Origin: Sporomusa sp.
GTDB taxonomy: Bacteria; Bacillota_C; Negativicutes; Sporomusales; Sporomusaceae
DNA length: 18,208 bases
Reading direction: 5' to 3'
Assembly (NCBI GenBank): GCA_029256645.1
Contig: JAQSXM010000013.1
Coordinates: forward strand, 1 to 18,208
In this document: one piece after another, positions 7,227 to 14,088 of the stretch
How positions within the stretch are numbered: the first letter of the stretch is position 1
Layout of the letters: every line of letters starts with the position of its first letter
Translations under genes and position numbers: made by a program
The notes under the pieces: generated by a model
The model's input: only the letters and a program-made list of their open reading frames with translations
The model's database searches: none
What the model was told of the DNA's origin: nothing

Positions 7227-8561
7227 ATGATTGACCGCGTTCCCCCCCAAAACGTAGAAGCTGAGCAATCGGTACTTGGCGCCATGATGATTGAACGCGA
7301 GGCTATCTCTAAGGTTTCCGAGATCATAAGACCGGAAGATTTCTATCGGGAAGCCCATCGCCTCATTTATAAAGCCATGCTGGAGCTATTTAATAAAAAT
7401 GATGCTGTTGACCTGGTAACCGTGGTAGAAGTATTGCGCCGGGACGAAAAGCTGGAACCGGCCGGTGGCATAGCCTATGTCTCCGCTTTGGCTAACAGTG
7501 TTCCGACAGCAGCCAATGTTATGTACCATGCCCGGATAGTAGAAGAGAAAGCGCTGCTGCGCAACCTGATCAATACAGCCACCCATGTAGCCGGAATGGG
7601 CTATGAAGCCAACGAAGAAGTGGCTGTAATTATGGATAAGGCTGAGAAAATGATTTTGGAAGTATCCAGCCGTAAGGCCGGGCAGGAGTTTGCTTCCATT
7701 AAAAATATCATTTTTGATGTTTTTGACAAAGTATCTGAGCTGTATTCCTCAAAAGGCGGGATTACCGGGCTTTCTACCGGTTTTAAAGATCTGGACAAGT
7801 TGACATCAGGCCTGCAGCCGTCAGATCTAATTCTGATTGCAGCCCGTCCCAGTATGGGTAAAACCGCATTTGTACTTAACATTGCACAAAATATCGCCAT
7901 TAAGGAAAAGCATTCAGTCGCCTTTTTTAGTCTGGAAATGTCTAAGGAACAATTAGTGCAGCGGATGTTGTGTGCCGAAGCCCCGATTGATGCCCAGCGC
8001 CTTAGGATTGGTGAACTGGAAAATAACGATTGGGATAAGCTGGTTCGTGCTGCTGACCGCTTGGCCGCGGCCCCTATTTTTATTGATGATACTGCCGGTA
8101 TCACCGTCATGGAGATGCGCTCCAAGGCTAGGCGGCTTAAGATCGAGCACGATTTAAAGCTCATTATCATCGACTACCTGCAGCTTATGCAGGGAAGTGC
8201 CGGCAGTTCCCGCAGCGAAAACCGCCAACAGGAAATTTCCGAAATATCCCGTTCTCTGAAGGCCCTGGCCCGTGAACTAAAAGTGCCGGTTATCGCTTTA
8301 TCCCAGCTCAGCCGGGGCGTAGAATCCCGTCAGGTGAAGAAACCAATGCTGAGTGACCTCAGGGAATCTGGCTCGCTCGAGCAGGATGCCGACATTGTTG
8401 CTTTTATATATCGCGAGGATTACTATGAGCCTGAGACAGAGCGTAAAAACATTACCGATATTATTGTGGCCAAGCACCGTAATGGCCCTGTTGATAGTAT
8501 CCAGCTCTTTTTCCACAAGCAGTTTACTAAGTTTAGTGATTTGTCTAAGATCCCTGGTTAA
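7227..8561 (+). CDS. dnaB: Replicative DNA helicase DnaB (DnaC in Bacillus nomenclature)
   Basis: At 444 residues this is the normal length for the hexameric helicase that unwinds DNA at the replication fork and recruits primase. The N-terminal domain starts with the family hallmark PPQNVEAEQSVLG and spans about 1-110. A linker leads to the RecA-like C-terminal domain with Walker A ARPSMGKTA (K212), FFSLEMS, Walker B LIIIDYLQLM and the conserved segments SQLSRGVE and SDLRESGSLEQDAD. No intein or insertion is present. The ATG at 7227 has GAGGGAG upstream. The gene ends the co-directional block and is followed directly by a strong terminator. Confidence 0.98.
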   Translation: MIDRVPPQNVEAEQSVLGAMMIEREAISKVSEIIRPEDFYREAHRLIYKAMLELFNKNDAVDLVTVVEVLRRDEKLEPAGGIAYVSALANSVPTAANVMYHARIVEEKALLRNLINTATHVAGMGYEANEEVAVIMDKAEKMILEVSSRKAGQEFASIKNIIFDVFDKVSELYSSKGGITGLSTGFKDLDKLTSGLQPSDLILIAARPSMGKTAFVLNIAQNIAIKEKHSVAFFSLEMSKEQLVQRMLCAEAPIDAQRLRIGELENNDWDKLVRAADRLAAAPIFIDDTAGITVMEMRSKARRLKIEHDLKLIIIDYLQLMQGSAGSSRSENRQQEISEISRSLKALARELKVPVIALSQLSRGVESRQVKKPMLSDLRESGSLEQDADIVAFIYREDYYEPETERKNITDIIVAKHRNGPVDSIQLFFHKQFTKFSDLSKIPG

Positions 8562-8582
8562 TCTAACATTAAAAGTGAGATT

Positions 8583-8611
8583 AAAGCAGCCATTAAAATG
8601 GCTGCTTTTTT
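8583..8611 (+). terminator. Rho-independent terminator of the dnaB operon
   Basis: AAAGCAGCCATT (8583-8594) pairs exactly with AATGGCTGCTTT (8597-8608) and is followed by further Ts to 8611. The two innermost base pairs would open to form the loop. This is the first strong terminator after the MazG-like gene. Confidence 0.92.
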
Positions 8612-8767
8612 ACTGACCAGGCAAAAATAGGTTAACTGCTCTTGCTTCAGCTTGTTCACCCAATATAGCGAACCCGCAGACCAGTATTCATGGGACCGGC
8701 TGGATATTCTCCGGTGTATGGCTAATGCTAATGATAAGATGAAATGATCCTGGGAAGAATTAATGTA

Positions 8768-8796
8768 TTTCCAATATGGCGGCAGGGTCGTATAAT
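8768..8796 (+). promoter_or_regulatory. Sigma-A type promoter for the hemolysin III family gene
   Basis: A perfect TATAAT -10 (8791-8796) lies 17 nt downstream of TTTCCA (8768-8773; four of six positions match TTGACA). Transcription would start near 8803, about 40 nt before the ATG at 8843. That argues against earlier in-frame start codons upstream of the promoter. Confidence 0.6.
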
Positions 8797-8842
8797 AAAG
8801 GAAGAGTCTGTAGTTAAAAATTTCGGACAGGAGAGGGTTGAA

Positions 8843-9472
8843 ATGGAAGAGAGATTGAATGCAATAACACATGGTGTAGGAACTGCGATGGCTGTTGGCG
8901 GGCTTGTTGTGCTTGTAGTTGCCGCTCAGTTATATGGGAGTATCTGGCATACGGTCAGCTTTAGCATATATGGTGTTTCGCTGGTCTTGTTATATCTTGC
9001 ATCAACGCTTTATCATAGCTTTACTGATGCAAAACTCAAGTACATTTTTAAGATTATTGACCATGCTGCAATTTATTTGTTTATTGCCGGTACGTATACC
9101 CCGTTTACACTGGTAGTACTTCACGGTACATTGGGTTGGACTGTTTTTGGCGTGATTTGGGGACTCGCATTAATCGGAGTCTTTTATAAAATCTTCTTTG
9201 CCGGGCGGTTTAAGATTCTATCAACGATATGTTACATTATTATGGGATGGCTTATGATATTTTGCATTAAACCGCTGATACATATTCTGCCTACAATGGG
9301 AGTAGGCTGGTTGTTAGCGGGCGGTCTTTTGTACACGCTAGGCGCAGGTGTCTATCTTTGGCGCAGATTACCCTATAATCATGCAGTTTGGCATATGTTT
9401 GTTCTGTCAGGAAGTATTTGCCATTTTATAGCGGTTTTCTACTATATACTGCCTATTCCTATCAATTCATAA
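8843..9472 (+). CDS. Hemolysin III / PAQR family membrane protein (TrhA/YqfA type)
   Basis: A 209-residue protein with seven predicted membrane segments and the family's conserved polar residues. These are an N-terminal EERLNAITHGVG, STLYHS at the end of a helix, DHAAIYLFIAGTYTP, and a C-terminal NHAVWHMFVLSGSICHF with the paired histidines expected to bind a metal. The family is related to eukaryotic progestin/adiponectin receptors and has been tied to membrane homeostasis; the haemolysin name is historical. The ATG at 8843 is chosen over an in-frame start about 100 nt upstream because it has AGGAGAGG at the right spacing, begins exactly at the family N-terminus and lies downstream of the likely promoter. 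The gene is monocistronic, bounded by its own promoter and terminator. Confidence 0.93.
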   Translation: MEERLNAITHGVGTAMAVGGLVVLVVAAQLYGSIWHTVSFSIYGVSLVLLYLASTLYHSFTDAKLKYIFKIIDHAAIYLFIAGTYTPFTLVVLHGTLGWTVFGVIWGLALIGVFYKIFFAGRFKILSTICYIIMGWLMIFCIKPLIHILPTMGVGWLLAGGLLYTLGAGVYLWRRLPYNHAVWHMFVLSGSICHFIAVFYYILPIPINS

Positions 9473-9510
9473 AAGAAACCGCGCTGCATTTCATTTCAGC
9501 GCGGTTTCTT
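9473..9510. terminator. Bidirectional terminator between the hemolysin III gene and the minus-strand small gene
   Basis: AAGAAACCGCGCTG (9473-9486) and CAGCGCGGTTTCTT (9497-9510) form a perfect 14-bp stem with a 10-nt loop. The stem begins one base after the stop codon of the plus-strand gene. Read on the minus strand it ends in TTTCTTTT, so it can also stop transcripts of the small gene at 9575-9676. The convergent arrangement supports a two-way role. Confidence 0.88.
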
Positions 9511-9574
9511 CAATGGTGGGATACTCTTGGCGAGGGCTAAGTAATCCTTTATTAGAAGGTTTGAGCTTACAGAA

Positions 9575-9676
9575 TTAGGAACAAGTGTCATCATCAAAAA
9601 ATCCCGGGAATAATAAGACAAATAGGCTGATAACAAGAATAATAAACCAAAGTTCTCTATTAGTATTCCAAAACAT
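9575..9676 (-). CDS. Small hydrophobic membrane protein, 33 residues
   Basis: On the minus strand, AAGGAGGAG lies 5 nt before an ATG that opens a 33-residue frame ending in TAA. The protein starts MFWNTNRELW, has one hydrophobic helix (about residues 10-25, Ile/Leu/Val/Phe-rich) and ends in an acidic GFFDDDTCS tail. This is the size and style of the tiny single-span proteins common in spore-formers, but I cannot assign it to a named family. It is convergent with the hemolysin III gene and shares the 9473-9510 terminator. The overlapping 67-codon minus frame (9496-9699) is out of frame with this Shine-Dalgarno and is probably a shadow. The near-perfect ribosome binding site is the main evidence; function is unknown. 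Confidence 0.6.
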   Translation of the reverse strand: MFWNTNRELWFIILVISLFVLLFPGFFDDDTCS

Positions 9677-9719
9677 AGTAACTCCTCCTTCTTGCTCAAC
9701 TTAGTTAAATCTACTCTAT

Positions 9720-9749
9720 ATTATTCTATAGCTGATTCTCATGTTACAA
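9720..9749 (-). promoter_or_regulatory. Weak candidate promoter for the 33-residue gene
   Basis: On the minus strand TTGTAA (9749-9744) is followed after 18 nt by AATAAT (9725-9720), about 45 nt before the start codon at 9676. The match to sigma-A is modest. An overlapping ATAGAATA also resembles the core of a sigma-K -10 (ATAnnnTA), so the sigma factor cannot be decided by eye. Confidence 0.3.
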
Positions 9750-9795
9750 CCGGTACAGCCCCACATAACAATTCAAGCGGGTCAGGTCGTAGCTC

Positions 9796-9818
9796 AAAAA
9801 AAGATAGCCGGTTATCTT
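9796..9818 (-). terminator. Minus-strand terminator-like hairpin (second of two)
   Basis: AAGATA (9801-9806) and TATCTT (9813-9818) pair, with one further G-U pair around a CCGG loop. On the minus strand the stem runs into a T tract (complement of the A run ending at 9796). It lies downstream of a stronger terminator on the same strand and may act as a backup. Confidence 0.45.
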
Positions 9819-9829
9819 CAAACGTTGGT

Positions 9830-9868
9830 AAAAAAACAAGAGTTAGCAACGATAGTGCGCTAACTCTT
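9830..9868 (-). terminator. Minus-strand rho-independent terminator of the 38-residue gene
   Basis: AAGAGTTAGC (9838-9847) and GCTAACTCTT (9859-9868) form a perfect 10-bp stem with an 11-nt loop. On the minus strand it is followed by G and seven Ts (complement of 9830-9836). On the plus strand no T tract follows, so it is directional. It lies 64 nt after the stop of the small gene at 9932-10048. Confidence 0.78.
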
Positions 9869-9931
9869 ATATTAAAAGGAGGTAAGTTTACCTGTTAGAA
9901 AGGTGGGGTAGCAGGCACGCCATTTTAGCTG

Positions 9932-10048
9932 CTAGAGAGCGGATCGATTTCCGCAGCACAAGAAGACAAAGCAGAGAACAATAATAATAATCCAAATCCA
10001 ACCATCCCAATAGAAGTCCTGGCTGATAAACCTCTGCTGATTATCCAT
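9932..10048 (-). CDS. Small membrane protein with Trp/Ile-rich segment, 38 residues
   Basis: On the minus strand AAGGAGGAG precedes an ATG by 5 nt, opening a 38-codon frame that ends in TAG. The protein has a polar N-terminus (MDNQQRFISQDFYWD), a single hydrophobic span (GWIWIIIIVLCFVFLCC, about residues 16-32) and a short basic tail. The Trp-Ile-rich span flanked by cysteines recalls small sporulation-associated membrane peptides of the YjcZ kind, but I cannot claim membership. The gene forms a complete unit: a candidate promoter at 10081-10106, a strong Shine-Dalgarno, and a T-tract terminator at 9830-9868. It is divergent from the Dha regulator at 10178. The complete set of expression signals makes it a convincing gene despite its size. 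Confidence 0.68.
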   Translation of the reverse strand: MDNQQRFISQDFYWDGWIWIIIIVLCFVFLCCGNRSAL

Positions 10049-10080
10049 AAAAACTCCTCCTTTTAAAAGTATAGTTATTA

Positions 10081-10106
10081 TATTGTATGCTTGAAGCAAT
10101 AAATGT
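10081..10106 (-). promoter_or_regulatory. Candidate mother-cell (sigma-E/sigma-K type) promoter for the 38-residue gene
   Basis: On the minus strand CATACAATA (10089-10081) matches both the sigma-E -10 (CATACAnT) and the sigma-K -10 (CATAnnnTA). The AC dinucleotide typical of sigma-K -35 elements lies 15 nt upstream (10106-10105), one nucleotide short of the usual spacing, within GCACATT. An overlapping TATAAT could instead be a sigma-A -10, but it has no -35 at 16-18 nt. The start codon is about 33 nt downstream. Confidence 0.4.
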
Positions 10107-10120
10107 GCTCTTTAGGGCAC
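10105..10120. promoter_or_regulatory. Small dyad between divergent genes
   Basis: GTGCTC and GGGCAC (10105-10110, 10115-10120) are inverted repeats with one G-U-type mismatch around TTTA. The dyad lies between the minus-strand small gene and the Dha regulator and overlaps the candidate -35 of the former. It could be an operator or chance; the support is weak. Confidence 0.25.
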
Positions 10121-10177
10121 TGAGTTTAATTCGAAGAATATCGCTAGGATAGAAGTTCTGTCAAGGTGGGATGACAA

Positions 10178-12289
10178 GTGGAAACCTGCAAACAAGCCAT
10201 TATAAATCATGACAAGGGATTGCATGCCCGGGTGGCGGCAATGATTGTGCAAAAAGCCTACGGGCTTGAACGTAAATGGCAGAGTAAACTGTATTTTCGG
10301 CGTCAGAGTGGCCCGGCTGTTCCGGCAGTCAGTCTTATGCCATTGGTGTCACTACGGATAAAACAGGGTGAACTAGTTTGGGTGGAGGCTACAGGTCTGC
10401 TGGCCGAGCTGGCAGCTAGCGAGATGGCAGCTTTCCTGGAGAGTGATTTTCTGCTGGATAACGCTGCCATCATTAGTCAGATTGACGGACTGCTGCAGGA
10501 TAATGCCCTTACTGCCGGTCAGATATTTACCAGCATGGCCAACGGGTTAATAGTTACTGACGGAAATGACATAATTACAGTGTTCAATCCAGCCGCTGAG
10601 CGGATACTGGGCATTCAGGCCAACCAGGCCATTGGCCGCAAGGCCCAGCATGTCATTCCAGGTTCGCGACTTCATATTGTTGCCAAAACCAGACAGCCTG
10701 AATTAGGTTGCCGTCAGGTCATCGGCCAGTTGACAATACTGACCAACCGTACCGTGATAATCGCTGATGGACAAGTATGTGGAGCTATGGCAATTTTTGA
10801 AGATATATCAGTGCTGGAAACAGTAACAGGGGAACTTAAAGCGGTTAAAGAACTTAAAGAACGCATGCAACTTGTGCTTGAATCAGTGCAAGATGGTATT
10901 TGTGTTGTTGATAAAAACGGTGCAATTACTTATGTTAATCCTGCTTATAGTGAGCTTGTTAACCAGTCGTGCACTGAGTTGCTTGGACAGAATGTACGCA
11001 AGTTATTCCCCGGCGGTGTGCGTAGTCAGGTACTTACAACCGGGCGCCCTGTGGCCGGCAGTATCGTCTCCAAGCCGGGTGGGGCAACCCTGGTGGCTAA
11101 TGTCAGCCCGATTATGGTTGATGGTGAAATAACCGGGGCAGTATCTGTTGTAAAAAACGTTAGCGAAGTACATAAATTAACTGATAAGCTGAGCCAGGTT
11201 TCCGCTAAAGCTGAATACCTGGAGCAAGAACTACGGCGGGCCCAGAAGCCAGGGCCGGCCTTTAACAGGTTTATCGGCCATAGTGGCAAGGTGCGTGAAT
11301 CGCTGGCCATTGCCATTAAAGCAGCCGGCAGTGGGGCAACTGTACTTATTAGCGGGGAAAGTGGCACAGGCAAAGAACTTGTGGCGGAAGGCATTCATTA
11401 TGCCAGCCACCGTGCGGCTGGGCCTTTTATCCGGGTTAATTGCGCCGCCTTACCAGAAGGCTTACTGGAGAGTGAGCTGTTCGGTCATGAAAAAGGGGCT
11501 TTTACCGGGGCTATACGGCAGAAACCCGGCAAGTTTAGTCTGGCTGACAAGGGCACGCTGTTTCTTGATGAAATCGGTGATCTAAATAAAAGCATGCAGG
11601 CCAAGCTGCTCCGGGTATTACAACAGAAAGAATTTACCCGTGTGGGCGGCGAGGTTGTTATTAAGGTTGATGTCCGGATTATTGCCGCTACTAATCGCAA
11701 CCTGGCCCAGATGGTGGCAGCAGGACAGTTCCGGGAAGACCTTTACTACCGGCTGAATGTCATCCCTATTCTGCTGCCGCCGCTACGGGAGCGGGCAGAG
11801 GATATACCACTACTTGTTGACTACTTCTTACACAAGGTCATTGCTGAGCAGGGAAAATGTATTTCCGGTATTACCGAGACGGCCCTTGCCGGACTGCGGG
11901 GATATGCCTGGCCTGGCAACGTGCGCGAGCTGGAAAATGTTATTGAACGGATGGTCACCCTGGCGGAGAGTGTATTGTTAACAGTTGCCGACTTACCGCT
12001 TTATCTCCGGGAAGGCGGCAAGGGCGCTGATCAGGCCCCTGTACAGCCGGAGCTAGTCTTGCCCGCAAGCACTAGTTCACCGGTTGTCTTGCCCTGGATA
12101 GAATATGAAAGGAAAATCATAGCGTTCGCCCTGGCCAAATATGGTAGTTTCAATGCGGCTGGTAAAGCCCTTGGATTAACACATAAAACAGTGGCGGCAA
12201 AGGCGCAGAAATATGGTATCGTTAAAGCTGTCACCTGGGAAAATAGTGGGAGTATGGTAAAAAATATCAAGCAGAACGAGCCCGGTTGA
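10178..12289 (+). CDS. Sigma-54 dependent activator with HPr-like N-terminal domain, probable regulator of the dha operon
   Basis: A 703-residue enhancer-binding protein. Residues 1-90 form an HPr-like domain with GLHARV (H16 equivalent to HPr H15; the usual Pro after Arg is Val) and [10 protein letters not shown] around the Ser46 position. Two PAS domains follow (about 115-225 and 226-345). The AAA+ domain has Walker A GESGTGKE (393-400), the sigma-54 contact loop GAFTGA (440-445), Walker B LFLDE (D464, E465) and the terminal [12 protein letters not shown] Fis-type helix-turn-helix ends the protein (about 660-690). Unlike E. coli DhaR, which has a GAF domain, this protein carries a PTS-like domain in cis. 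Start GTG 10178 has AAGGTGGG 7 nt upstream. Its position directly before a sigma-54 type promoter and dhaKLM makes it the likely activator of that operon, possibly sensing PTS phosphorylation. The sensing mechanism is inference; the architecture is clear. Confidence 0.92.
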   Translation: METCKQAIINHDKGLHARVAAMIVQKAYGLERKWQSKLYFRRQSGPAVPAVSLMPLVSLRIKQGELVWVEATGLLAELAASEMAAFLESDFLLDNAAIISQIDGLLQDNALTAGQIFTSMANGLIVTDGNDIITVFNPAAERILGIQANQAIGRKAQHVIPGSRLHIVAKTRQPELGCRQVIGQLTILTNRTVIIADGQVCGAMAIFEDISVLETVTGELKAVKELKERMQLVLESVQDGICVVDKNGAITYVNPAYSELVNQSCTELLGQNVRKLFPGGVRSQVLTTGRPVAGSIVSKPGGATLVANVSPIMVDGEITGAVSVVKNVSEVHKLTDKLSQVSAKAEYLEQELRRAQKPGPAFNRFIGHSGKVRESLAIAIKAAGSGATVLISGESGTGKELVAEGIHYASHRAAGPFIRVNCAALPEGLLESELFGHEKGAFTGAIRQKPGKFSLADKGTLFLDEIGDLNKSMQAKLLRVLQQKEFTRVGGEVVIKVDVRIIAATNRNLAQMVAAGQFREDLYYRLNVIPILLPPLRERAEDIPLLVDYFLHKVIAEQGKCISGITETALAGLRGYAWPGNVRELENVIERMVTLAESVLLTVADLPLYLREGGKGADQAPVQPELVLPASTSSPVVLPWIEYERKIIAFALAKYGSFNAAGKALGLTHKTVAAKAQKYGIVKAVTWENSGSMVKNIKQNEPG

Positions 12290-12291
12290 TA
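12265..12291. promoter_or_regulatory. Candidate upstream activating sequence (dyad over the regulator's stop codon)
   Basis: TATCAA (12265-12270) and TTGATA (12286-12291) are a perfect inverted repeat with a 15-bp spacer. The centre is roughly 100 bp before the expected sigma-54 start near 12380, a typical distance for an enhancer-binding-protein site. It overlaps the stop codon of the regulator gene. Only one copy was noticed. Confidence 0.4.
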
Positions 12292-12314
12292 CTTCCGTAC
12301 AAGGGCGAGCCAAG

Positions 12315-12345
12315 AAAGCAGCTGTGAGCCGTATTAAGGCTGCTT
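12315..12345 (+). promoter_or_regulatory. Dyad upstream of the dha promoter
   Basis: AAGCAGC (12316-12322) and GCTGCTT (12339-12345) are a perfect 7-bp inverted repeat with 16 nt between them. It could be a weak transcript-end hairpin for the regulator gene or a second protein site. No real T tract follows, and it sits rather close to the promoter for a usual enhancer site. Confidence 0.35.
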
Positions 12346-12353
12346 GCTTGTGC

Positions 12354-12369
12354 TGGCCCGTTTCCTGCA
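12354..12369 (+). promoter_or_regulatory. Sigma-54 (-24/-12) promoter of the dhaKLM-HPr operon
   Basis: TGGCCCGTTTCCTGCA matches the consensus TGGCACG-N4-TTGCA at all but two specified positions. The invariant GG and GC doublets are exactly 10 nt apart. The predicted start is near 12380, giving a leader of about 50 nt before dhaK. It lies just after a gene for a sigma-54 activator with an intact GAFTGA loop, which strongly supports the call. Confidence 0.78.
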
Positions 12370-12431
12370 TTAGAAAGAGAGTAGCTACCGGATAACCGGT
12401 GTCTTGATTGATAGTGAGGAGGCTGAATTGA

Positions 12432-13430
12432 ATGAAGAAGGTCATTAATAATGCCGAGCAAGTCGTTGAGGAAATGCTGCAAGGGATAATACTAGCGCAT
12501 CCCCAATATGTAAAGAGGCTGCAAGGATTTGATGTCCTGGTGCGGGAAAATGCTCCGGTTCAAGGTAAGGTTGCACTGGTATCAGGCGGTGGCAGTGGTC
12601 ATGAACCTTCGCACGGGGGGTATGTTGGACGCGGGATGCTTGATGGTGCAGTAGCCGGGGCGGTGTTTACTTCGCCGACTCCAGACCAGGTATATGAAGC
12701 TGTTAAGGCTGTTGACGGCGGCAAAGGTGTTCTTTTGATTATCAAAAACTATACAGGCGATATCATGAATTTTGAAATGGCTGCGGAAATGGCTGAGGCC
12801 GACGATATTAAAGTGGCCAAAGTAGTAGTCAATGACGATGTAGCAGTGGAAAACAGTACCTGGACTACCGGGAGACGTGGTATTGCCGGTACTGTATTTG
12901 TACATAAACTTGCGGGCGCCAAGGCTGAAACCGGAGCTGATTTAGCTGAAGTACAGAAAACTGCCGAAAAAGTAATCGCTAACGTGCGATCAATGGGGAT
13001 GGCATTATCTCCATGCACTGTGCCGGCAGCAGGAAAGCCTAGTTTTACTCTGGCGGAGAATGAGGTAGAGATTGGCATGGGTATCCATGGTGAGCCAGGA
13101 ACTCATCGTGAAACTCTCCGCACTGCCGACGAAACAGCTGAGCATTTATTGAATAAAATTTTTGCTGATATGGCTTTGGCCGCTGGTGACGAAGTGGCTG
13201 TCCTGGTGAATGGTTTGGGTGGTACACCACTTATGGAGCTCTATGTTGTTAATCGTAAAGTAGCAGCTTTGCTTGCAGAGAAGAATATCAAAATCGCCAA
13301 AACGTATGTGGGCAATTATATGACATCGCTCGAAATGGCTGGTTTTTCAGTGTCGGTTCTAAAATTAGACAGTGAGCTTAAGGAATTGCTCTTTGCTCCG
13401 GCAGATACACCGGCGTTGGTGCAATTCTAA
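12432..13430 (+). CDS. dhaK: Dihydroxyacetone kinase subunit DhaK
   Basis: A 332-residue DhaK, the substrate-binding subunit of the PTS-dependent dihydroxyacetone kinase. It binds dihydroxyacetone as a hemiaminal on a histidine; the corresponding H219 sits in MGIHGEPG. Other landmarks are SGGGSGHEPSHGGYVG near 51-66 and IIKNYTGDIMNF near 102-113. The ATG at 12432 has GAGGAGG at 9-nt spacing. The gene follows the sigma-54 type promoter and is first of four co-directional genes. Because dhaL and dhaM are separate genes next to it, this is the PTS type and not the ATP-dependent DAK type. The product, dihydroxyacetone phosphate, enters glycolysis. Identification is secure. Confidence 0.97.
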   Translation: MKKVINNAEQVVEEMLQGIILAHPQYVKRLQGFDVLVRENAPVQGKVALVSGGGSGHEPSHGGYVGRGMLDGAVAGAVFTSPTPDQVYEAVKAVDGGKGVLLIIKNYTGDIMNFEMAAEMAEADDIKVAKVVVNDDVAVENSTWTTGRRGIAGTVFVHKLAGAKAETGADLAEVQKTAEKVIANVRSMGMALSPCTVPAAGKPSFTLAENEVEIGMGIHGEPGTHRETLRTADETAEHLLNKIFADMALAAGDEVAVLVNGLGGTPLMELYVVNRKVAALLAEKNIKIAKTYVGNYMTSLEMAGFSVSVLKLDSELKELLFAPADTPALVQF

Positions 13431-13449
13431 GCAGAGGGGAAGTAGCAGG

Positions 13450-14085
13450 ATGGTAAATGTAATTGCGGCCATAGAAGCTCTGGCAGATATTATAATAGCC
13501 AATAAGCAGAAACTAACTGATCTTGACGCTGCTATCGGCGATGGCGACCATGGGATCAATATGGCGCGTGGCTTTGAAGCTGTGCGTGTTAAGCTGGTGA
13601 CAGCTGATCCTATGGACATTGGCGCGGTGCTGAAATTGGTGGGTATGACGCTGATATCGACAGTGGGCGGTGCCTCAGGTCCATTATATGGAACGGCATT
13701 TATGCGGGCAGCAGCGGTCGTACAAGGCCAAGCGGTCATCGACACTAATACCGCTGCTGAGATGCTTAAGGCTGCTATCGGCGGTATTAAAGACCGGGGC
13801 AAGGCTGTGCGCGGCGAAAAAACTATGCTTGATTCCTTAGAGCCTGCCTATGAAGCTTTTATTCAGGGGATAGCTGACGGTGCTGCTCTCAGCACATGCC
13901 TGGAATTGGCAACCCAAGCTGCAGGCGCCGGTATTGAATATACCAAGACAATTATTGCCACTAAAGGGCGGGCCAGTTATCTGGGGGAACGCAGTATCGG
14001 ACACCAGGATGCAGGCGCAACCTCTTGCTATCTTATGCTGGCGGCACTAACGGCATTGGCCAAACAACACAGGCAGGGGGATTAA
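13450..14085 (+). CDS. dhaL: Dihydroxyacetone kinase ADP-binding subunit DhaL
   Basis: A 211-residue DhaL that keeps a tightly bound ADP as a cofactor, receives phosphate from DhaM and passes it to dihydroxyacetone on DhaK. The Mg-binding aspartates are in DLDAAIGDGDHG (D26, D31, D33), followed by the nucleotide-binding TVGGASGPLYGT near 76-87 and a C-terminal GERSIGHQDAGA. The start at 13450 is preferred over in-frame codons upstream, which lie inside dhaK. It has AGAGGGGA upstream and gives the normal DhaL N-terminus. It begins 19 nt after the dhaK stop and ends 3 nt before the dhaM start. Confidence 0.96.
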   Translation: MVNVIAAIEALADIIIANKQKLTDLDAAIGDGDHGINMARGFEAVRVKLVTADPMDIGAVLKLVGMTLISTVGGASGPLYGTAFMRAAAVVQGQAVIDTNTAAEMLKAAIGGIKDRGKAVRGEKTMLDSLEPAYEAFIQGIADGAALSTCLELATQAAGAGIEYTKTIIATKGRASYLGERSIGHQDAGATSCYLMLAALTALAKQHRQGD

Positions 14086-14088
14086 GCG

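Noticed and set aside
7601..8170. Minus-strand 189-codon frame opposite dnaB
   Set aside because: It is a shadow of the highly conserved helicase coding sequence; no Shine-Dalgarno or recognisable domain.
8558..8872. Minus-strand 104-codon frame between dnaB and the hemolysin III gene
   Set aside because: No ribosome binding site is seen. It reads through the dnaB terminator and the opposite-strand promoter and start, and no family is recognised. The gap 8612-8767 shows nothing else I can support.
9496..9699. Minus-strand 67-codon frame overlapping the 33-residue gene
   Set aside because: The strong Shine-Dalgarno at about 9682-9690 lies inside this frame and is correctly spaced only for the ATG at 9676 in another frame. 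The 67-codon frame also ends within the terminator stem.
9880..9893. Palindrome AGGTAA-GT-TTACCT
   Set aside because: It is short, a single copy, and lies in the 3' region of the minus-strand small gene; it could be chance.
9692..9898. Plus-strand 68-codon frame across the intergenic region
   Set aside because: It has no Shine-Dalgarno, a low-complexity Ser/Lys/Asn composition, and runs through two hairpins that make sense as minus-strand terminators.
9875..9990. Strong Shine-Dalgarno-like AAAAGGAGG on the plus strand followed by a CTG-initiated frame of about 31 codons
   Set aside because: No ATG, GTG or TTG is at a usable distance. The frame is basic and low in plausibility, and it lies antisense to the better supported 38-residue gene.
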